Assembly: GCF_008386695.1 (NCBI RefSeq)
Contig: NZ_VUOC01000004.1
Coordinates: 1,366,327-1,430,326 of the forward strand
DNA from: Chitinophaga agrisoli
GTDB lineage: Bacteria; Bacteroidota; Bacteroidia; Chitinophagales; Chitinophagaceae
Direction: 5' to 3'
DNA: 64,000 bases
Shown here: positions 27,201 through 36,876 of the stretch, one piece after another
Layout of the letters: the number at the start of each line of letters is the position of its first letter
Numbering within the stretch: position 1 is the stretch's first letter
Notes under the pieces: generated by a model
What the model was told of the DNA's origin: nothing
Database searches by the model: none
What the model saw: only the letters and a program-made list of their open reading frames with translations
Program-made: the position numbers and the translations under genes

Positions 27201-28354
27201 ACCTGTACAGGACACAAACAGCAAAGGAACGTAAATACGGCCCGGGCGGCAAGTTGCTGGAAACACAAGACGCCCGGTTCATATACGATGATGAGGGCAA
27301 TCTTATCAAAAAACTGACGACGGCGGCGCCGGTTGGCAACGCCACCTGGGAATACGAATGGTATTCGAATGGCAGGCTCAAAAAAGTGCTGCGCCCAGAT
27401 GGCAGGGCGGTAATATTCCGTTATGACGCCCTGGGCCGCCGTATAGAAAAACAGTATAATGGCCGGCTTACACGCTTTGTGTGGGATGGCGATGTACCGC
27501 TGCACGAGTGGGCCTACCCGGCTAATGAACGTCCCGTGACCACCGTAGATGAGCTGGGCGGCATACAGCAGGACCACCTGGAACCTGTACCACCGGCAAC
27601 GCTTGCCACCTGGGTATTTGAAGACGGCACGTTTGCGCCGGTAGCAAAGATCGTTGATGGCAAACAATACAGCATTATCACGGATCATCTGGGCAGCCCC
27701 TGCGAGGCATATAATGAGGAAGGGGAAAAAGTATGGGCTGTTGAGTTGGATATTTATGGGAAGGTACGTAAGTTAGAGGGAGACGGACAGTTAGTGCCAT
27801 TCAGATACCAGGGGCAATATGAAGATGCGGAAACGGGGCTGTACTATAACCGGTTCCGCTACTATAGCCCGGACGAAGGCGTTTATCTGAGCCAGGACCC
27901 CATCCGGTTGGAGGGCGGTACCACCTTGTACGGTTATGTACTGGATATTAACAGCTGGGTAGACCCGATGGGTCTTAATAATGTGAGCACAGGCGCCGGC
28001 AGGGATCATGTCACCTATCGCGGCGTAAAAGGCGGTAAGCCATATACGGGCTACGCCAGCGCGCCAAGTAGTGAAAACCTGACGCCGGAACAGATCGTTT
28101 CAAGAAGGTACAACGGCAACTTTGACGACTTTGGCGGCCGCCCGCCCACCCCGGTTTATAACGGCACCGGAGAAGACGGGAAGAAAACAGCCAGGGGCCT
28201 TGAGCAACATTACTACGAAGAAGATGTGGCGGCACACGGCAAAGAAAATGTTGCGAACAAGCAGAATCCTGTGGGAGAAAACAATCCCAAAAAGGCTGCC
28301 TACGAGAAGGCCAAAAATGACCATCTTGGCCTGCCAACAAAAGGTTGTCCGTAA
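24221..28354 (+). CDS. PAAR-like/RHS polymorphic toxin with GIY-YIG-like nuclease tip
   Basis: 1377 residues. The N-terminal 150 residues are a PAAR-like region (TTKINHVPRG, SGHMLMTCNDIG), which would cap a type VI secretion spike. A short Lys-rich helical stretch follows, then DUF6531-like entry (DLVQGIVIYDGTDFDLPGP). RHS/YD repeats fill about 330-1190 and end in the RHS core YEDAETGLYYNRFRYYSPDEG, closed by DPMGL near 1252. The last 122 residues are a toxin domain: VTYRGVKGG...PYTG matches a GIY-YIG motif, Arg in IVSRRYNG, Glu in ARGLEQHYYEE and Asn in NKQNP fit the catalytic set. It is likely a DNA- or RNA-cleaving effector. No other T6SS gene is in the window. Confidence 0.88.
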   Translation: MLVSNKHFTPVIGLDIHIVILLGFPIPLPHPYIGFVIDPMDYIPFIGATTKINHVPRGKSDTSGIIIILFHIPMGGPFLLAPMIGHDSVNFFGSQKVKVEGNLMSPSGHMLMTCNDIGIPLSLQPGKKFKPIPSMYLPTSFSIPLSFGKPVMVGGPYVPDWSGALLNLVASFGFGALMKGLGKGLKKLGKAAKKLKNRIADFNLARQAELGGSDKLSRFLCKLGFEPVDLVQGIVIYDGTDFDLPGPIPLKWTRSWNSDSKHHGPLGHGVHLGYDIRVLDFADEDATGVLLGDGRSVIFDRLPYPGDSEYHRPEKLTLTRTDLDEYQMFDHRERLFYHFRRLHPLDQEYRLYAIRNEAGFMISFHYNSKGHLLQIIDSAGRHLHVENDGKGRILRVTVHHRGQQQLLIQYTYNEAGDLCGITDALDQTTRIRYLNHLMVEKTDRNGQSFYWEYDNKGRCTHTWGDGGILEGWLEYYPEKGYNLVTNSQGETTTYYYTPDHLVTQIKDPLGNSRFTEYTDDLEVYREIDEEGNVTGYAYDERGNRTRVEQPDGSAYTFSFDEEDRVILATDPQGGSRAYIYYRNEKHKGLVHTITEADGSINIFRYNAQNLLSKVEDEQERSTLLEYDEDHNLAALTLPDGGRASWAYGPWGYCIRSSNPLKHEQHFRYDALGRTTEVFLADGNHIKLQYNAYEKVVQARDKHHHVHYEYTPLGSMKMREENGAKMHFLYNREEQLTGLVNEHGEMYRFSRNGRGDIIQETGFDGLTRHYQRDAAGKVIKVQRPGKRWTEYEYDYNGMLTRAEHNDGSWETFSYDRNGQLIEAINEHSTLTLQRDVMGRIIQESQDGHTIHSRYDRDGRRSHIKSSLGADIQLERNATGDITGIRAGNDALHSPWTAHVTRNLLGLEIERTLPGGVKSSWTFDNASMPASHVVNSGGRNTRQRYYRWDANQQLKQITNALSSGTTKFGYDDFGNLAWAQYEDGGYDYRLPDKAGNLYRTQTAKERKYGPGGKLLETQDARFIYDDEGNLIKKLTTAAPVGNATWEYEWYSNGRLKKVLRPDGRAVIFRYDALGRRIEKQYNGRLTRFVWDGDVPLHEWAYPANERPVTTVDELGGIQQDHLEPVPPATLATWVFEDGTFAPVAKIVDGKQYSIITDHLGSPCEAYNEEGEKVWAVELDIYGKVRKLEGDGQLVPFRYQGQYEDAETGLYYNRFRYYSPDEGVYLSQDPIRLEGGTTLYGYVLDINSWVDPMGLNNVSTGAGRDHVTYRGVKGGKPYTGYASAPSSENLTPEQIVSRRYNGNFDDFGGRPPTPVYNGTGEDGKKTARGLEQHYYEEDVAAHGKENVANKQNPVGENNPKKAAYEKAKNDHLGLPTKGCP

Positions 28355-28388
28355 GAACAAAAAAATATACATAAAACGTAAGTACCTA

Positions 28389-28991
28389 ATGGCAAAAATT
28401 CTTTGGAAAGAAAATCAGGTTTTAAGCATCGAGACGAGACCCGGCATTTTTGTTTTGGCACAGATGATACACGAGCCATATCTTATGGTCTATAATATTT
28501 TCCGCGACAAGGAAGATTGGGAAGATGTGCAGCTGCAGGATGTACCCACGTTATGTTGCACTGCCGTAACCAGGCAGTTCCTTTCAAAAAGCGTGATCAC
28601 CAAACCAAAGGTGAAACCGGCAGTACATACAGACCTGCCCAAACGCTGGATACAGGAGAACCCGGAAAGCTTTAAGGTAAAGGTATGGGAAGGAACGCCG
28701 GATGAGAAGGAGTTCATTACCCTGGGCAAAGGAGGCGGCAGTCTGATAGAAAAGGATATTACGAAACAGGGATTCCATCAGCCTGCTATCGTTATCCCAA
28801 AAATTTCATTTTCAGATGATGAAACGATCGACCATCATGAGCTGACCAATATCCGGATCTATGCGGAATTTAATGAGCGCCTGTACCTCTGCTATAAATT
28901 TGGCAGGAATGTAGATCCTTTAAAGGACCTGATCTTTGGGCGTCCCCTTCCCCCGGAATACAAACAATACATTGATATCATATCTTCATGA
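28389..28991 (+). CDS. Candidate immunity protein for the RHS toxin
   Basis: 200 residues from the ATG at 28389, 34 bp after the toxin stop and on the same strand. The frame stays open further upstream inside the toxin gene, but MAKILWKENQ is the natural start. The N-terminal 70 residues form a beta-rich domain (VLSIETRPGIFVLAQM, YLMVYNIFRD) that loosely resembles Imm26-type immunity proteins. No signal peptide, as expected for a cytoplasmic inhibitor of a nuclease. The immunity role rests on position and size; the family link is tentative. Confidence 0.65.
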   Translation: MAKILWKENQVLSIETRPGIFVLAQMIHEPYLMVYNIFRDKEDWEDVQLQDVPTLCCTAVTRQFLSKSVITKPKVKPAVHTDLPKRWIQENPESFKVKVWEGTPDEKEFITLGKGGGSLIEKDITKQGFHQPAIVIPKISFSDDETIDHHELTNIRIYAEFNERLYLCYKFGRNVDPLKDLIFGRPLPPEYKQYIDIISS

Positions 28992-29114
28992 GCCGGTTCG
29001 CCGGGTCCCCATGAGGATCAATATGCTTTTAACTTTAGCACCATGAGGTTGATCAGTAATTGCCAGCAGGCGCTTTACTGGTCAACCTTAGCTGTCAACC
29101 AAATATCCCCCCTG

Positions 29115-30191
29115 ATGAAAAAGACCATCCTGCTATTATTGCTCACTGTTCCCGTTCTTAAAACTACCGCTCAAACAAGCTATCCCGCACCCGTAGAAGG
29201 TGATTACAAGGTGAAGGATTTTACCTTCCAAAGCAAAGAGACGCTGCCGGAAATGAATCTTCATTACTACACCATTGGACAACCACAGAAAGATAAAAAT
29301 GGCCAGGTGCGCAATGCGGTGATCATCATGCACGGTACCACCGGCTCCGGCAGGCAGTTCCTGAGTGATCTTTTTGCCGGCAACCTGTTTGGCCCGGGTC
29401 AGTTATTGGATGCTACCAGGTATTATATTATCCTGCCGGACGGTATAGGCCATGGCAAGTCAAGCAAACCCAGTGACGGCATGCACATGAAATTTCCGAA
29501 GTATACTTATGATGATATGGTAAAGGCAGACTACCTGCTGCTTACGCAACACCTGGGCGTAAACCATCTCCGGTTGGTGATGGGCACCTCCATGGGAGGT
29601 ATGCATACCTGGGTATGGGGTTATATGTATCCTGATTTTATGGATGCGCTGATGCCGCTGGCCAGTTTGCCCGTGGAGATAGCCGGCAGGAACCGTATGA
29701 TCCGTAAGATGGCCATTGACATGATAGAAGCGGATCCCGCATGGGAAGGCGGAGAATATACCAGCCCACCCAAACTGGGGCTTACGGGCGCTATCTCTTC
29801 CCTTATATTTATGACAAGCAGTGGATGGCAAATGCAAAAGGCCGCCCCTACCCGGGAAAAAGCGGAAGAAAACCTGGCCAGGATAAAAAGCCGTTATCTT
29901 GCCGCGCTGGACGCCAATGATATGATCTATGCTTTCGACGCTTCCCGTTATTATAATCCGGCTCCCTATCTGAGCAAGATCAAAGCGCCTTTGTTTGCCA
30001 TTAACTCCGCAGATGACGAAGTAAATCCGCCAGAACTGGGCCTGATGGAGCAGGAGATCGGCAAAGTGGCAAAGGGCCGTTATATACTGATCCCTACGTC
30101 TGATAAGACATCCGGACATGGCACGCATTCCAATCCTACTATATGGGGAAACTATCTGAAGGAGTTGCTTGATATGCCCATAAAGAAATAG
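29115..30191 (+). CDS. Secreted alpha/beta hydrolase of the MetX (homoserine O-acetyltransferase)-like family
   Basis: 358 residues from the ATG at 29115, which gives a signal peptide (LLLLLTVPVLKTTAQ). The upstream ATG at 29043 would bury it. The hydrolase core has the MetX-like MHGTTGSGRQF, the nucleophile Ser in MGTSMGGMHTW, the Asp in NSADDEVNPP and the His near SGHGTHSN. True MetX enzymes are cytoplasmic and use homoserine; a secreted version most likely acts as an esterase on another substrate. Downstream gene unrelated. Confidence 0.85.
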   Translation: MKKTILLLLLTVPVLKTTAQTSYPAPVEGDYKVKDFTFQSKETLPEMNLHYYTIGQPQKDKNGQVRNAVIIMHGTTGSGRQFLSDLFAGNLFGPGQLLDATRYYIILPDGIGHGKSSKPSDGMHMKFPKYTYDDMVKADYLLLTQHLGVNHLRLVMGTSMGGMHTWVWGYMYPDFMDALMPLASLPVEIAGRNRMIRKMAIDMIEADPAWEGGEYTSPPKLGLTGAISSLIFMTSSGWQMQKAAPTREKAEENLARIKSRYLAALDANDMIYAFDASRYYNPAPYLSKIKAPLFAINSADDEVNPPELGLMEQEIGKVAKGRYILIPTSDKTSGHGTHSNPTIWGNYLKELLDMPIKK

Positions 30192-30314
30192 CAGGTAAAC
30201 TACAAGGATTTACAGCCATATTAATGGAATATTATCTAATTTCGTTATATCAAAAGAAAATAGTGACCCTTATAAAGGCCTTAAAATAAATATCCCTATA
30301 CAAAAAACGCAAAC

Positions 30315-33300
30315 ATGCATCCCGGAGTTTTACTATCACCCCGCATGAAGCCCTTAGTCATGCTGCTTTTGCTTGTTACCTGTTTTATGATGCCGCCGGC
30401 CCGTGCGCAAATGCGCCAGGTGTACCTGGATGAGCTGCATGAAAATAACCACCTGAAGAAAATCAGTTTTTATAGCCCATCAGAAGGGTATGTGGCATTT
30501 ACTGACTGGATAGGTTATACACAGGACAGCGGCAGAACCTTTATAAAAAAATACGTCACCATCAGCAATGTTAACTTCAACGGCTACAGCGTAAACCTGA
30601 CCTTTGGTTTTAGCATTAACGGCGTAAAGGCGTTTAGCCGCGATACGATAATTGCCTATGGCGACTATGGCTTTGTGCCGGCCATATTATATTCTACCGA
30701 TGCGGGGAGTTCCTTTAAGCTGATCTATCATTCCCAGTTCAGTCCTATACAGCTAAGTACCGGTATCATGGATATGGCGTTCTCCCCTACCAACAGTAAT
30801 ATTGGTATAGCGGTAGATGCGGACAGGATCTTACAGACTACCGATAAAGGCCTTACCTGGACGGCTCAGCGTTATGAGCAGCAGGCTCTTTTTACAGGGG
30901 TTGATGCGGTGAATTACAGGCTGTTTGCCTATAATACCGGCACTGCGTATTATGATAGCAGGTTATTGGTTTCAGATGATGATGGGTATAACTGGAGCAG
31001 GGTGCAAATTCCCACCGGCATTATCAATGCCCTTGACTTTATTACGGCAGACAAAGGCTGGATAAGCGTAGACCAACAGGGCGCGCTGCTGCTATACTAT
31101 ACCTCCGATGGCGGCAATACCTGGCGGCAGATGAACGATCCTGAAATTACGCCTTTTAGCTGCCGTAAAATGCAGTTTATAAACGACAGTACGGGGTATG
31201 CTGGTGGAGGTCTCTACCAGACCCTTAAAACCACCGACTCTGGTAAGGTCTGGGAGCGCCTGCCCCGGTCTACCACCTATGAGTACCTTAATTATGGCCA
31301 TGAAGACCTGCAATGTATGGGCACTGCACAACTATGGGCCGGCGGCGGCCATGGCTACCTGGAGCTAAGCACCAATGCCGGCGGCACGCCTATACCTGTG
31401 GCCCTGTTTAAGGCGGATACTACCGGTGAGGCGGCCAGCCATGTGGTGCACCTCAACAACCTGTCGAAAACCACTTACCAGTACACATGGATAAAGAACG
31501 GACAGGTGATCAGCAATGCCTATAATACTTCGTATACCCGTGATATTAATCGCCTTGCTGATACTATTCAGCTGGTGGTAACTAACGGCAGTCATAGTGA
31601 TACAGCGGTGAGATATGTAAGATATTATCCCGTTACGCAGATAAGCTCCTTTACCCCGGTTACCGGCGGTAAGGGTACAACTGTTACCATAAAGGGCGTA
31701 CACTTTAGTGATGCCGCTGGCGTGAGCTTTGGCGGCGTGAGCGCTTTTTCATTCCAGGTGGATGCTGATACAGCGATCACTGCGGTAGTAGCAGATGGCG
31801 CTTCCGGCGCTATAGTGGTAACAACGCCTAACTCTACGGCGTCCAAAGATGGCTTTACATTTGTGCCACCGCCGCATATTAGCTCCTTTACGCCTGTTGC
31901 GGCAGCAGCAGGTACAACGGTGACCATTAACGGCGCCAATTTTACGGGCGCTACGGCGGTAAGCTTTGGCGGTACGCCGGCAGTCTCTTTTAACGTGGAA
32001 TCAGCCACCCGCATCACCGCGGTAGTGGGCGCCGGTACTTCCGGCAAAATAGCGGTAACAGCATCCGGTGGTGCAGATTCGCTGGACGGGTTTGCCACCC
32101 TACCGGTGATCAGCAGCTTTACGCCCACTACCGGTACACAGGGCGCTATTATCACCATTAGCGGTACCGGCTTTGATGCGGTTACCGGCGTTAGTTTTGG
32201 CGGCATAGCGGCATCATCATTCCAGGTAAATTCACTTACCAGCATTACAGCGGTTGTAGGTCCCGGCAGCAGCGGCGCGGTGGTGGTGAGCAAGGCGGCG
32301 GGCAATGCATCGCTGCCTGGCTTCACTTATTTTACGCCGCCGGTTATTACGGCGGTTACGCCTGCCAGCGCTCCTGTAGGCAGCACTGTTATTATCAGCG
32401 GCAGCCATTTTAATACCACGGCCGCCGGTAATATCGTATACTTTGGCCCGGTACGGGCTATTGTAAACGCCGCTTCCGCCACTTCGCTTTCTGTAACGGT
32501 GCCGGCCGGCGCTACTTACAGCCCGGTAACGGTAACGGCTAATGCGCTCACCGCTTACTCGCCCAGGCCTTTTTCCGTTATATTCTCCGGCGGCGGGGCT
32601 ATTACATCTTCCTCGTTTGCGACACGCACTGATAATCCTTCCAACGACCAGCCGGAAGCCCCCTATGATGTACAGTTAGGGGATTTTAATAACGATGGTC
32701 TGTCTGATATGGTGGCGGCCAACCTGGCCGGATATACCATAAGCGTTTGGCAGAATACGGGCTCCGGCGGCGCCATGCGGTTCACCGGTGTTCAATACGA
32801 TGCCGGTAATGGGCCAACCCATTCCGCCATTGGCGACCTGGATGGGGATGGCCTGCTGGACATTGCCACCGGTAGCCAGGACGGTACTACTTATCTATTC
32901 CGTAATACTACCACCACCGGCAACGCTATCACTTTTGAAGCAACGACCCCGGTGTACGGCAACTTCGCAATTATAGCAGACCTGAACATGGATGGTAAGC
33001 CGGATATAATAACCGGCAGCAAGATCTACCGCAATATCTCCTACCCCGGACATATTGCTTTTGCAGCCGGCGTTCCTTTTGAAGGCGGCCAGGTAATGAC
33101 CACTGCTGACCTGGATGGCGACCGCAAACCGGACCTGGTGATGATGCAAACCATCGGCGACGTGATATCTGTAGCAAGGAACACCAGCACGGTTGATAAT
33201 ATTTCTTTTGCCGCCCCTATCTACTATGCTTCAAGATACCCTTACAGCGTAGTAGCAGGGGATCTTGACGGAGATAACAAACCAGACCTGGCTGCTGTAA

Positions 33301-36300
33301 ATGCTAATGGCTCTGAGCTGTACCTGTTCAGGAACACCACCACAGGTGTGGGCAACATCAGCTTTGCCGCCCGCCAGGACATACGCGCCAATGACGGCCC
33401 ATCGAACCTGGCCATGAATGATCTGGATGGCGATGGTAAGACGGATTTAGCAGTAGTGACCGGGATAAATAACCTTTCTGTTTTCAAGAATATCAGCAGT
33501 ACAGGCAACATAAAACTGGCGCCCGCCGTGAACTACGCTACCCCCACCGTTCCCGACGGCATCGCTATTGGCGACCTGAATGGCGATGGTAAACCGGATA
33601 TAGTCACAACTGCACAGGGTGATGACATGCTATCCATATTTACCAATAACGTGCAGGCAGAACCGTATATAGGCGGTTTTACGCCTAATATTGCCGAGCA
33701 GGGCACCATCGTTACCATTACCGGCCATAACTTTACCGGCGCCACCGCGGTAAGCTTTGGCGGTATTGCCGCCGCAACGTTCACGGTAATGAATGATACG
33801 CTCATTACTGCTACGGCAGGAGCCGGCCAGTCTGGCGATGTAAGCGTAACAAATACCCATGGTACCGGTATCCGCAGCGGGTTTGTGCACGGCCGGCCAC
33901 CACATATTGCTGCTTTCACCCCGCTTTACGGCCCTGTTGGCACGCAGGTGACCATCACCGGCGATCATTTCAGCAATGGCGCGCAGAATAATACGGTCTA
34001 TTTTGGCGGTGTACAGGGCGCCATTGTATCGGCAACAGCTAATACCATTGTGGTAAAAGCGCCGGCCGGGGTCACCTATCAACCCATTACCGTTACCAGC
34101 AGGGGGCTTACCGCCTATGCCGCGCAGCCGTTCACAATCACCTTCCAAAGCGTTGATACAGTATTTACAGCCGGCAGTTTTGCACCCCGGATAGGTTATC
34201 CGGGTGGTATTGATGGTTCTATCGCGGATTTTGATGGTGATGGCAAGCTGGATATTGTGCACTCCCGCTACTCAAACACTTTAGGCATACTACGCAATAC
34301 CGGCACACCGGGTAATATCTCCTTTGCGCCACTTACCGAAATGCCAACAACTGGTGAAGCCAGGTATTCGCAGGCGGGAGACCTCAACGGAGATGGCTTG
34401 CCGGACCTGGTTACGCAAGCCAGCAGCAATACCATTGCTGTATATAAAAATACCAGCACCAGGGGCGCCATATCGTTTGCCCCCGTAGCAGATTATGAAG
34501 TAGATCCTTCCAGGGCCACCACCTCAGGTATTTCCATTGCGGACCTGGATGCTGATGGGCGCCCGGATGTTACAGCAGTTAACTACTACACCCAGTCGTT
34601 AACGGTATTGCGTAATACGGGCCTTAACGGCAACATTGGCTTTGCGCCGCGTATTAACTATGATATCGCCGCCTATGCAGAAGATGTGGATGTTGCAGAT
34701 ATAGACGCGGATGGTAAACCCGATATTATAATTGTTGGCAGCGATAGCGTACTTATATACAAGAATATCAGTATTGCCGGTACGATCCTCCTGGAGGCCC
34801 CGCTAAAATTTGCCGCAACCGCTGCCACCGCTGTGGAAACCGGCGATATGGACGGCGATGGTAAACCAGACCTGGTAATTTCCAGCCACAGCAAAAATGC
34901 GGCGCTCATCCTCAGGAACATCAGTACGGCCGGCCATCCCTCCTTTGCAAGCGCCCAGGAATTCCCGGCAGGATCAATGCCGTTTGATGCAGCGCTCACG
35001 GACCTGGATGGGGATCACCGGCTGGATGTGGTAAGCGCCAACCTGAGTGGCAATCTGATCTCCGTATTCCGGAACATCAGCACAACAGGCCATATAGCAC
35101 TAAAACCCAAAACAGACTATACCGTAAAAGACGGCCCCGCGTTTACGGCGATGGGCGATCTGGATGGCGATAGCCTGCCTGATATTGTTGTTTTCCACAA
35201 CAGCGACAATATATCCATATTACGTAACCAGGCCAGCAGTGCCATTGGTATCACTACCTGCGCCGGTATTGACACCGTCTTTACAGCCCGCCGGCTGGGT
35301 ACACAGCACCAATGGCAGTTGAATACAGGCAGCGGTTACGCGGATATCAGCGATAACGTCAATTTTACCGGCAGCACAACCGCCAGCCTGCACCTGCACC
35401 AGCTACCTGCCAGCTGGGATAAATACTCCCTGCGCTGCCTGGTGAACGGCAGTGCGGATATAGCCTATGTGCTTACCGTAAGAACAGGCGTATCGCCAGA
35501 AGTGGAGCTCAGCTCATCTCTTAATACCATCTGCTCCGGTATGCAGGTTACGTTTTATGCCAATATTACCAGCAACGGAGGAGAATATCCCTCATATGCA
35601 TGGCTGGTGAATGGCAAAGAGGTAGCCGGCGCTACCGATTTCATGTATACAACAGACAGCCTGCGGAATGGCGACCAGGTAGCTGCAGTGGTGCAAAGCG
35701 ATGCCGTATGTGTGAGGAACAGGGATACCAGCGCGCCCATTGTAATGGTGGTAAACCCCATTGTACGCGCCAGCGGCCATATAGATGCCCCGGACAAACT
35801 GCCGGTGAATGACTATTATGTGATAACGTTTACCGGGACGCCGCTGCCCCTCCGGTCGGAGATAGCATTGTATGAAAGCATTGATAACGGACCATTCGTT
35901 TACGCAGGCTATAGTAATTACTATTCTGGCGGCCCGCTTGATGCATATCTGGACGGCAGCAACACGCCTGTCACAAAGAGATACTTCTTTGCTATCACAC
36001 CAAGTGATACCACGTGCATACGGAATGGCGTGAGCGATACGGTGACGATTAGTATTGAAGTGGAACATAAAGTTACCGTGCCCATGTGTATAGATGGCAG
36101 CACCACTATCACCTCCAACGCAACAGGTACCCATTTTGTATGGCAGCTGAATGTAGGCAACGGTTACTATCACGACGTGGGGGAGGATTCTCACCATGAA
36201 AACTCAAATACCCGCACGCTGATGCTGAAAAATGTACAGCCTTCCCTGAATGGATTTAAATACCGCTGCGTGGTAGACGATATACCGGAAGATACCGTAT

Positions 36301-36827
36301 ATGCCCTGCAGATAAATACCGAACTGCCTACGCCCGTACTGGCAGTGGATAGGTACAACCTTACGGTAACCACACCATATGATAACGAGGTTGGCTATAT
36401 CTGGCAAAAACAGGGTGGACAGAATGTTTGGACAGATATAGTGCCGGCAGAGAACAAGCCTGCCCTTATAGTGAAAACAATGGGCACTTACCGGGTAATG
36501 GTGAACAGCCGCAGCTGTACCGTTGTTTCCGCGCCGCAGCCGGTTATAATAACGGCGGTACCTGCTGATCCCAATGTAGTGGCAGGCGTACATCTTTATC
36601 CCAATCCGGTAACAAACGTATTAACGCTTGATCCGCTTAAACTGAGCGATAAATGGGAAACGCTGGATATTATGAGCATGGATGGCAGCCTGCGGCTGGC
36701 TTCTTATAACATAGCCGGTAAAACCAAAGCCACGGTGTATGTTAATACATTGACCAGTGGTTATTATCTGGCGGTGTTGAGAAAAAAGGATGGTAGCGCT
36801 ACCGTGTTAAGGTTTGTGAAAATGTAA
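30315..36827 (+). CDS. Large T9SS-secreted surface protein with IPT/TIG and FG-GAP repeats
   Basis: 2170 residues. A signal peptide ends after ARAQ; the ATG at 30345 (MKPLVMLLLL) is an equally good start. Domains in order: a BNR-like propeller region (about 30-350), a PKD-like stretch, four IPT/TIG sandwiches (about 435-755, each with TVTI[KN]G and SFGG motifs), a first block of FG-GAP/VCBS repeats (about 775-1110, D[LF][DN]GDGxxD calcium-loop motifs), two more IPT/TIG units (about 1115-1275), a second FG-GAP block (about 1290-1640), and Ig-like domains. The last 80 residues are a type A sorting domain (LYPNPVTNVLTL...YLAVLR). It is exported by the type IX system and probably acts as an adhesin or glycan-binding surface protein. 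Confidence 0.9.
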   Translation: MHPGVLLSPRMKPLVMLLLLVTCFMMPPARAQMRQVYLDELHENNHLKKISFYSPSEGYVAFTDWIGYTQDSGRTFIKKYVTISNVNFNGYSVNLTFGFSINGVKAFSRDTIIAYGDYGFVPAILYSTDAGSSFKLIYHSQFSPIQLSTGIMDMAFSPTNSNIGIAVDADRILQTTDKGLTWTAQRYEQQALFTGVDAVNYRLFAYNTGTAYYDSRLLVSDDDGYNWSRVQIPTGIINALDFITADKGWISVDQQGALLLYYTSDGGNTWRQMNDPEITPFSCRKMQFINDSTGYAGGGLYQTLKTTDSGKVWERLPRSTTYEYLNYGHEDLQCMGTAQLWAGGGHGYLELSTNAGGTPIPVALFKADTTGEAASHVVHLNNLSKTTYQYTWIKNGQVISNAYNTSYTRDINRLADTIQLVVTNGSHSDTAVRYVRYYPVTQISSFTPVTGGKGTTVTIKGVHFSDAAGVSFGGVSAFSFQVDADTAITAVVADGASGAIVVTTPNSTASKDGFTFVPPPHISSFTPVAAAAGTTVTINGANFTGATAVSFGGTPAVSFNVESATRITAVVGAGTSGKIAVTASGGADSLDGFATLPVISSFTPTTGTQGAIITISGTGFDAVTGVSFGGIAASSFQVNSLTSITAVVGPGSSGAVVVSKAAGNASLPGFTYFTPPVITAVTPASAPVGSTVIISGSHFNTTAAGNIVYFGPVRAIVNAASATSLSVTVPAGATYSPVTVTANALTAYSPRPFSVIFSGGGAITSSSFATRTDNPSNDQPEAPYDVQLGDFNNDGLSDMVAANLAGYTISVWQNTGSGGAMRFTGVQYDAGNGPTHSAIGDLDGDGLLDIATGSQDGTTYLFRNTTTTGNAITFEATTPVYGNFAIIADLNMDGKPDIITGSKIYRNISYPGHIAFAAGVPFEGGQVMTTADLDGDRKPDLVMMQTIGDVISVARNTSTVDNISFAAPIYYASRYPYSVVAGDLDGDNKPDLAAVNANGSELYLFRNTTTGVGNISFAARQDIRANDGPSNLAMNDLDGDGKTDLAVVTGINNLSVFKNISSTGNIKLAPAVNYATPTVPDGIAIGDLNGDGKPDIVTTAQGDDMLSIFTNNVQAEPYIGGFTPNIAEQGTIVTITGHNFTGATAVSFGGIAAATFTVMNDTLITATAGAGQSGDVSVTNTHGTGIRSGFVHGRPPHIAAFTPLYGPVGTQVTITGDHFSNGAQNNTVYFGGVQGAIVSATANTIVVKAPAGVTYQPITVTSRGLTAYAAQPFTITFQSVDTVFTAGSFAPRIGYPGGIDGSIADFDGDGKLDIVHSRYSNTLGILRNTGTPGNISFAPLTEMPTTGEARYSQAGDLNGDGLPDLVTQASSNTIAVYKNTSTRGAISFAPVADYEVDPSRATTSGISIADLDADGRPDVTAVNYYTQSLTVLRNTGLNGNIGFAPRINYDIAAYAEDVDVADIDADGKPDIIIVGSDSVLIYKNISIAGTILLEAPLKFAATAATAVETGDMDGDGKPDLVISSHSKNAALILRNISTAGHPSFASAQEFPAGSMPFDAALTDLDGDHRLDVVSANLSGNLISVFRNISTTGHIALKPKTDYTVKDGPAFTAMGDLDGDSLPDIVVFHNSDNISILRNQASSAIGITTCAGIDTVFTARRLGTQHQWQLNTGSGYADISDNVNFTGSTTASLHLHQLPASWDKYSLRCLVNGSADIAYVLTVRTGVSPEVELSSSLNTICSGMQVTFYANITSNGGEYPSYAWLVNGKEVAGATDFMYTTDSLRNGDQVAAVVQSDAVCVRNRDTSAPIVMVVNPIVRASGHIDAPDKLPVNDYYVITFTGTPLPLRSEIALYESIDNGPFVYAGYSNYYSGGPLDAYLDGSNTPVTKRYFFAITPSDTTCIRNGVSDTVTISIEVEHKVTVPMCIDGSTTITSNATGTHFVWQLNVGNGYYHDVGEDSHHENSNTRTLMLKNVQPSLNGFKYRCVVDDIPEDTVYALQINTELPTPVLAVDRYNLTVTTPYDNEVGYIWQKQGGQNVWTDIVPAENKPALIVKTMGTYRVMVNSRSCTVVSAPQPVIITAVPADPNVVAGVHLYPNPVTNVLTLDPLKLSDKWETLDIMSMDGSLRLASYNIAGKTKATVYVNTLTSGYYLAVLRKKDGSATVLRFVKM

Positions 36828-36850
36828 CGGCGATCGTTGAATTTTATATG

Positions 36851-36876
36851 AGTGCCGCGCCTCCGGGTGCGGCACT
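36851..36876. terminator. Bidirectional terminator hairpin
   Basis: AGTGCCGC (36851-36858) and GCGGCACT (36869-36876) form an 8-bp stem with a 10-nt loop. It lies between the convergent T9SS protein gene and the efflux gene and overlaps the stop codon of the latter by two bases. Confidence 0.55.

Noticed and set aside
25337-27688. Long minus-strand open frames (311 and 358 codons) inside the RHS gene
   Set aside because: They are antisense to repetitive, GC-rich RHS coding sequence, have no recognisable domain and no start context; the + strand frame is clearly the gene.
28122-28388. Upstream extension of the immunity gene within the toxin gene
   Set aside because: The frame is open but encodes a basic, low-complexity translation of the toxin 3' end; MAKILWKENQ at 28389 is a normal start just after the toxin stop.
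31625-34262. Several minus-strand frames rich in Ala, Pro, Val and Thr opposite the T9SS protein
   Set aside because: These are shadows of the TIG and FG-GAP repeats on the + strand; their repeated composition mirrors the sense codons.
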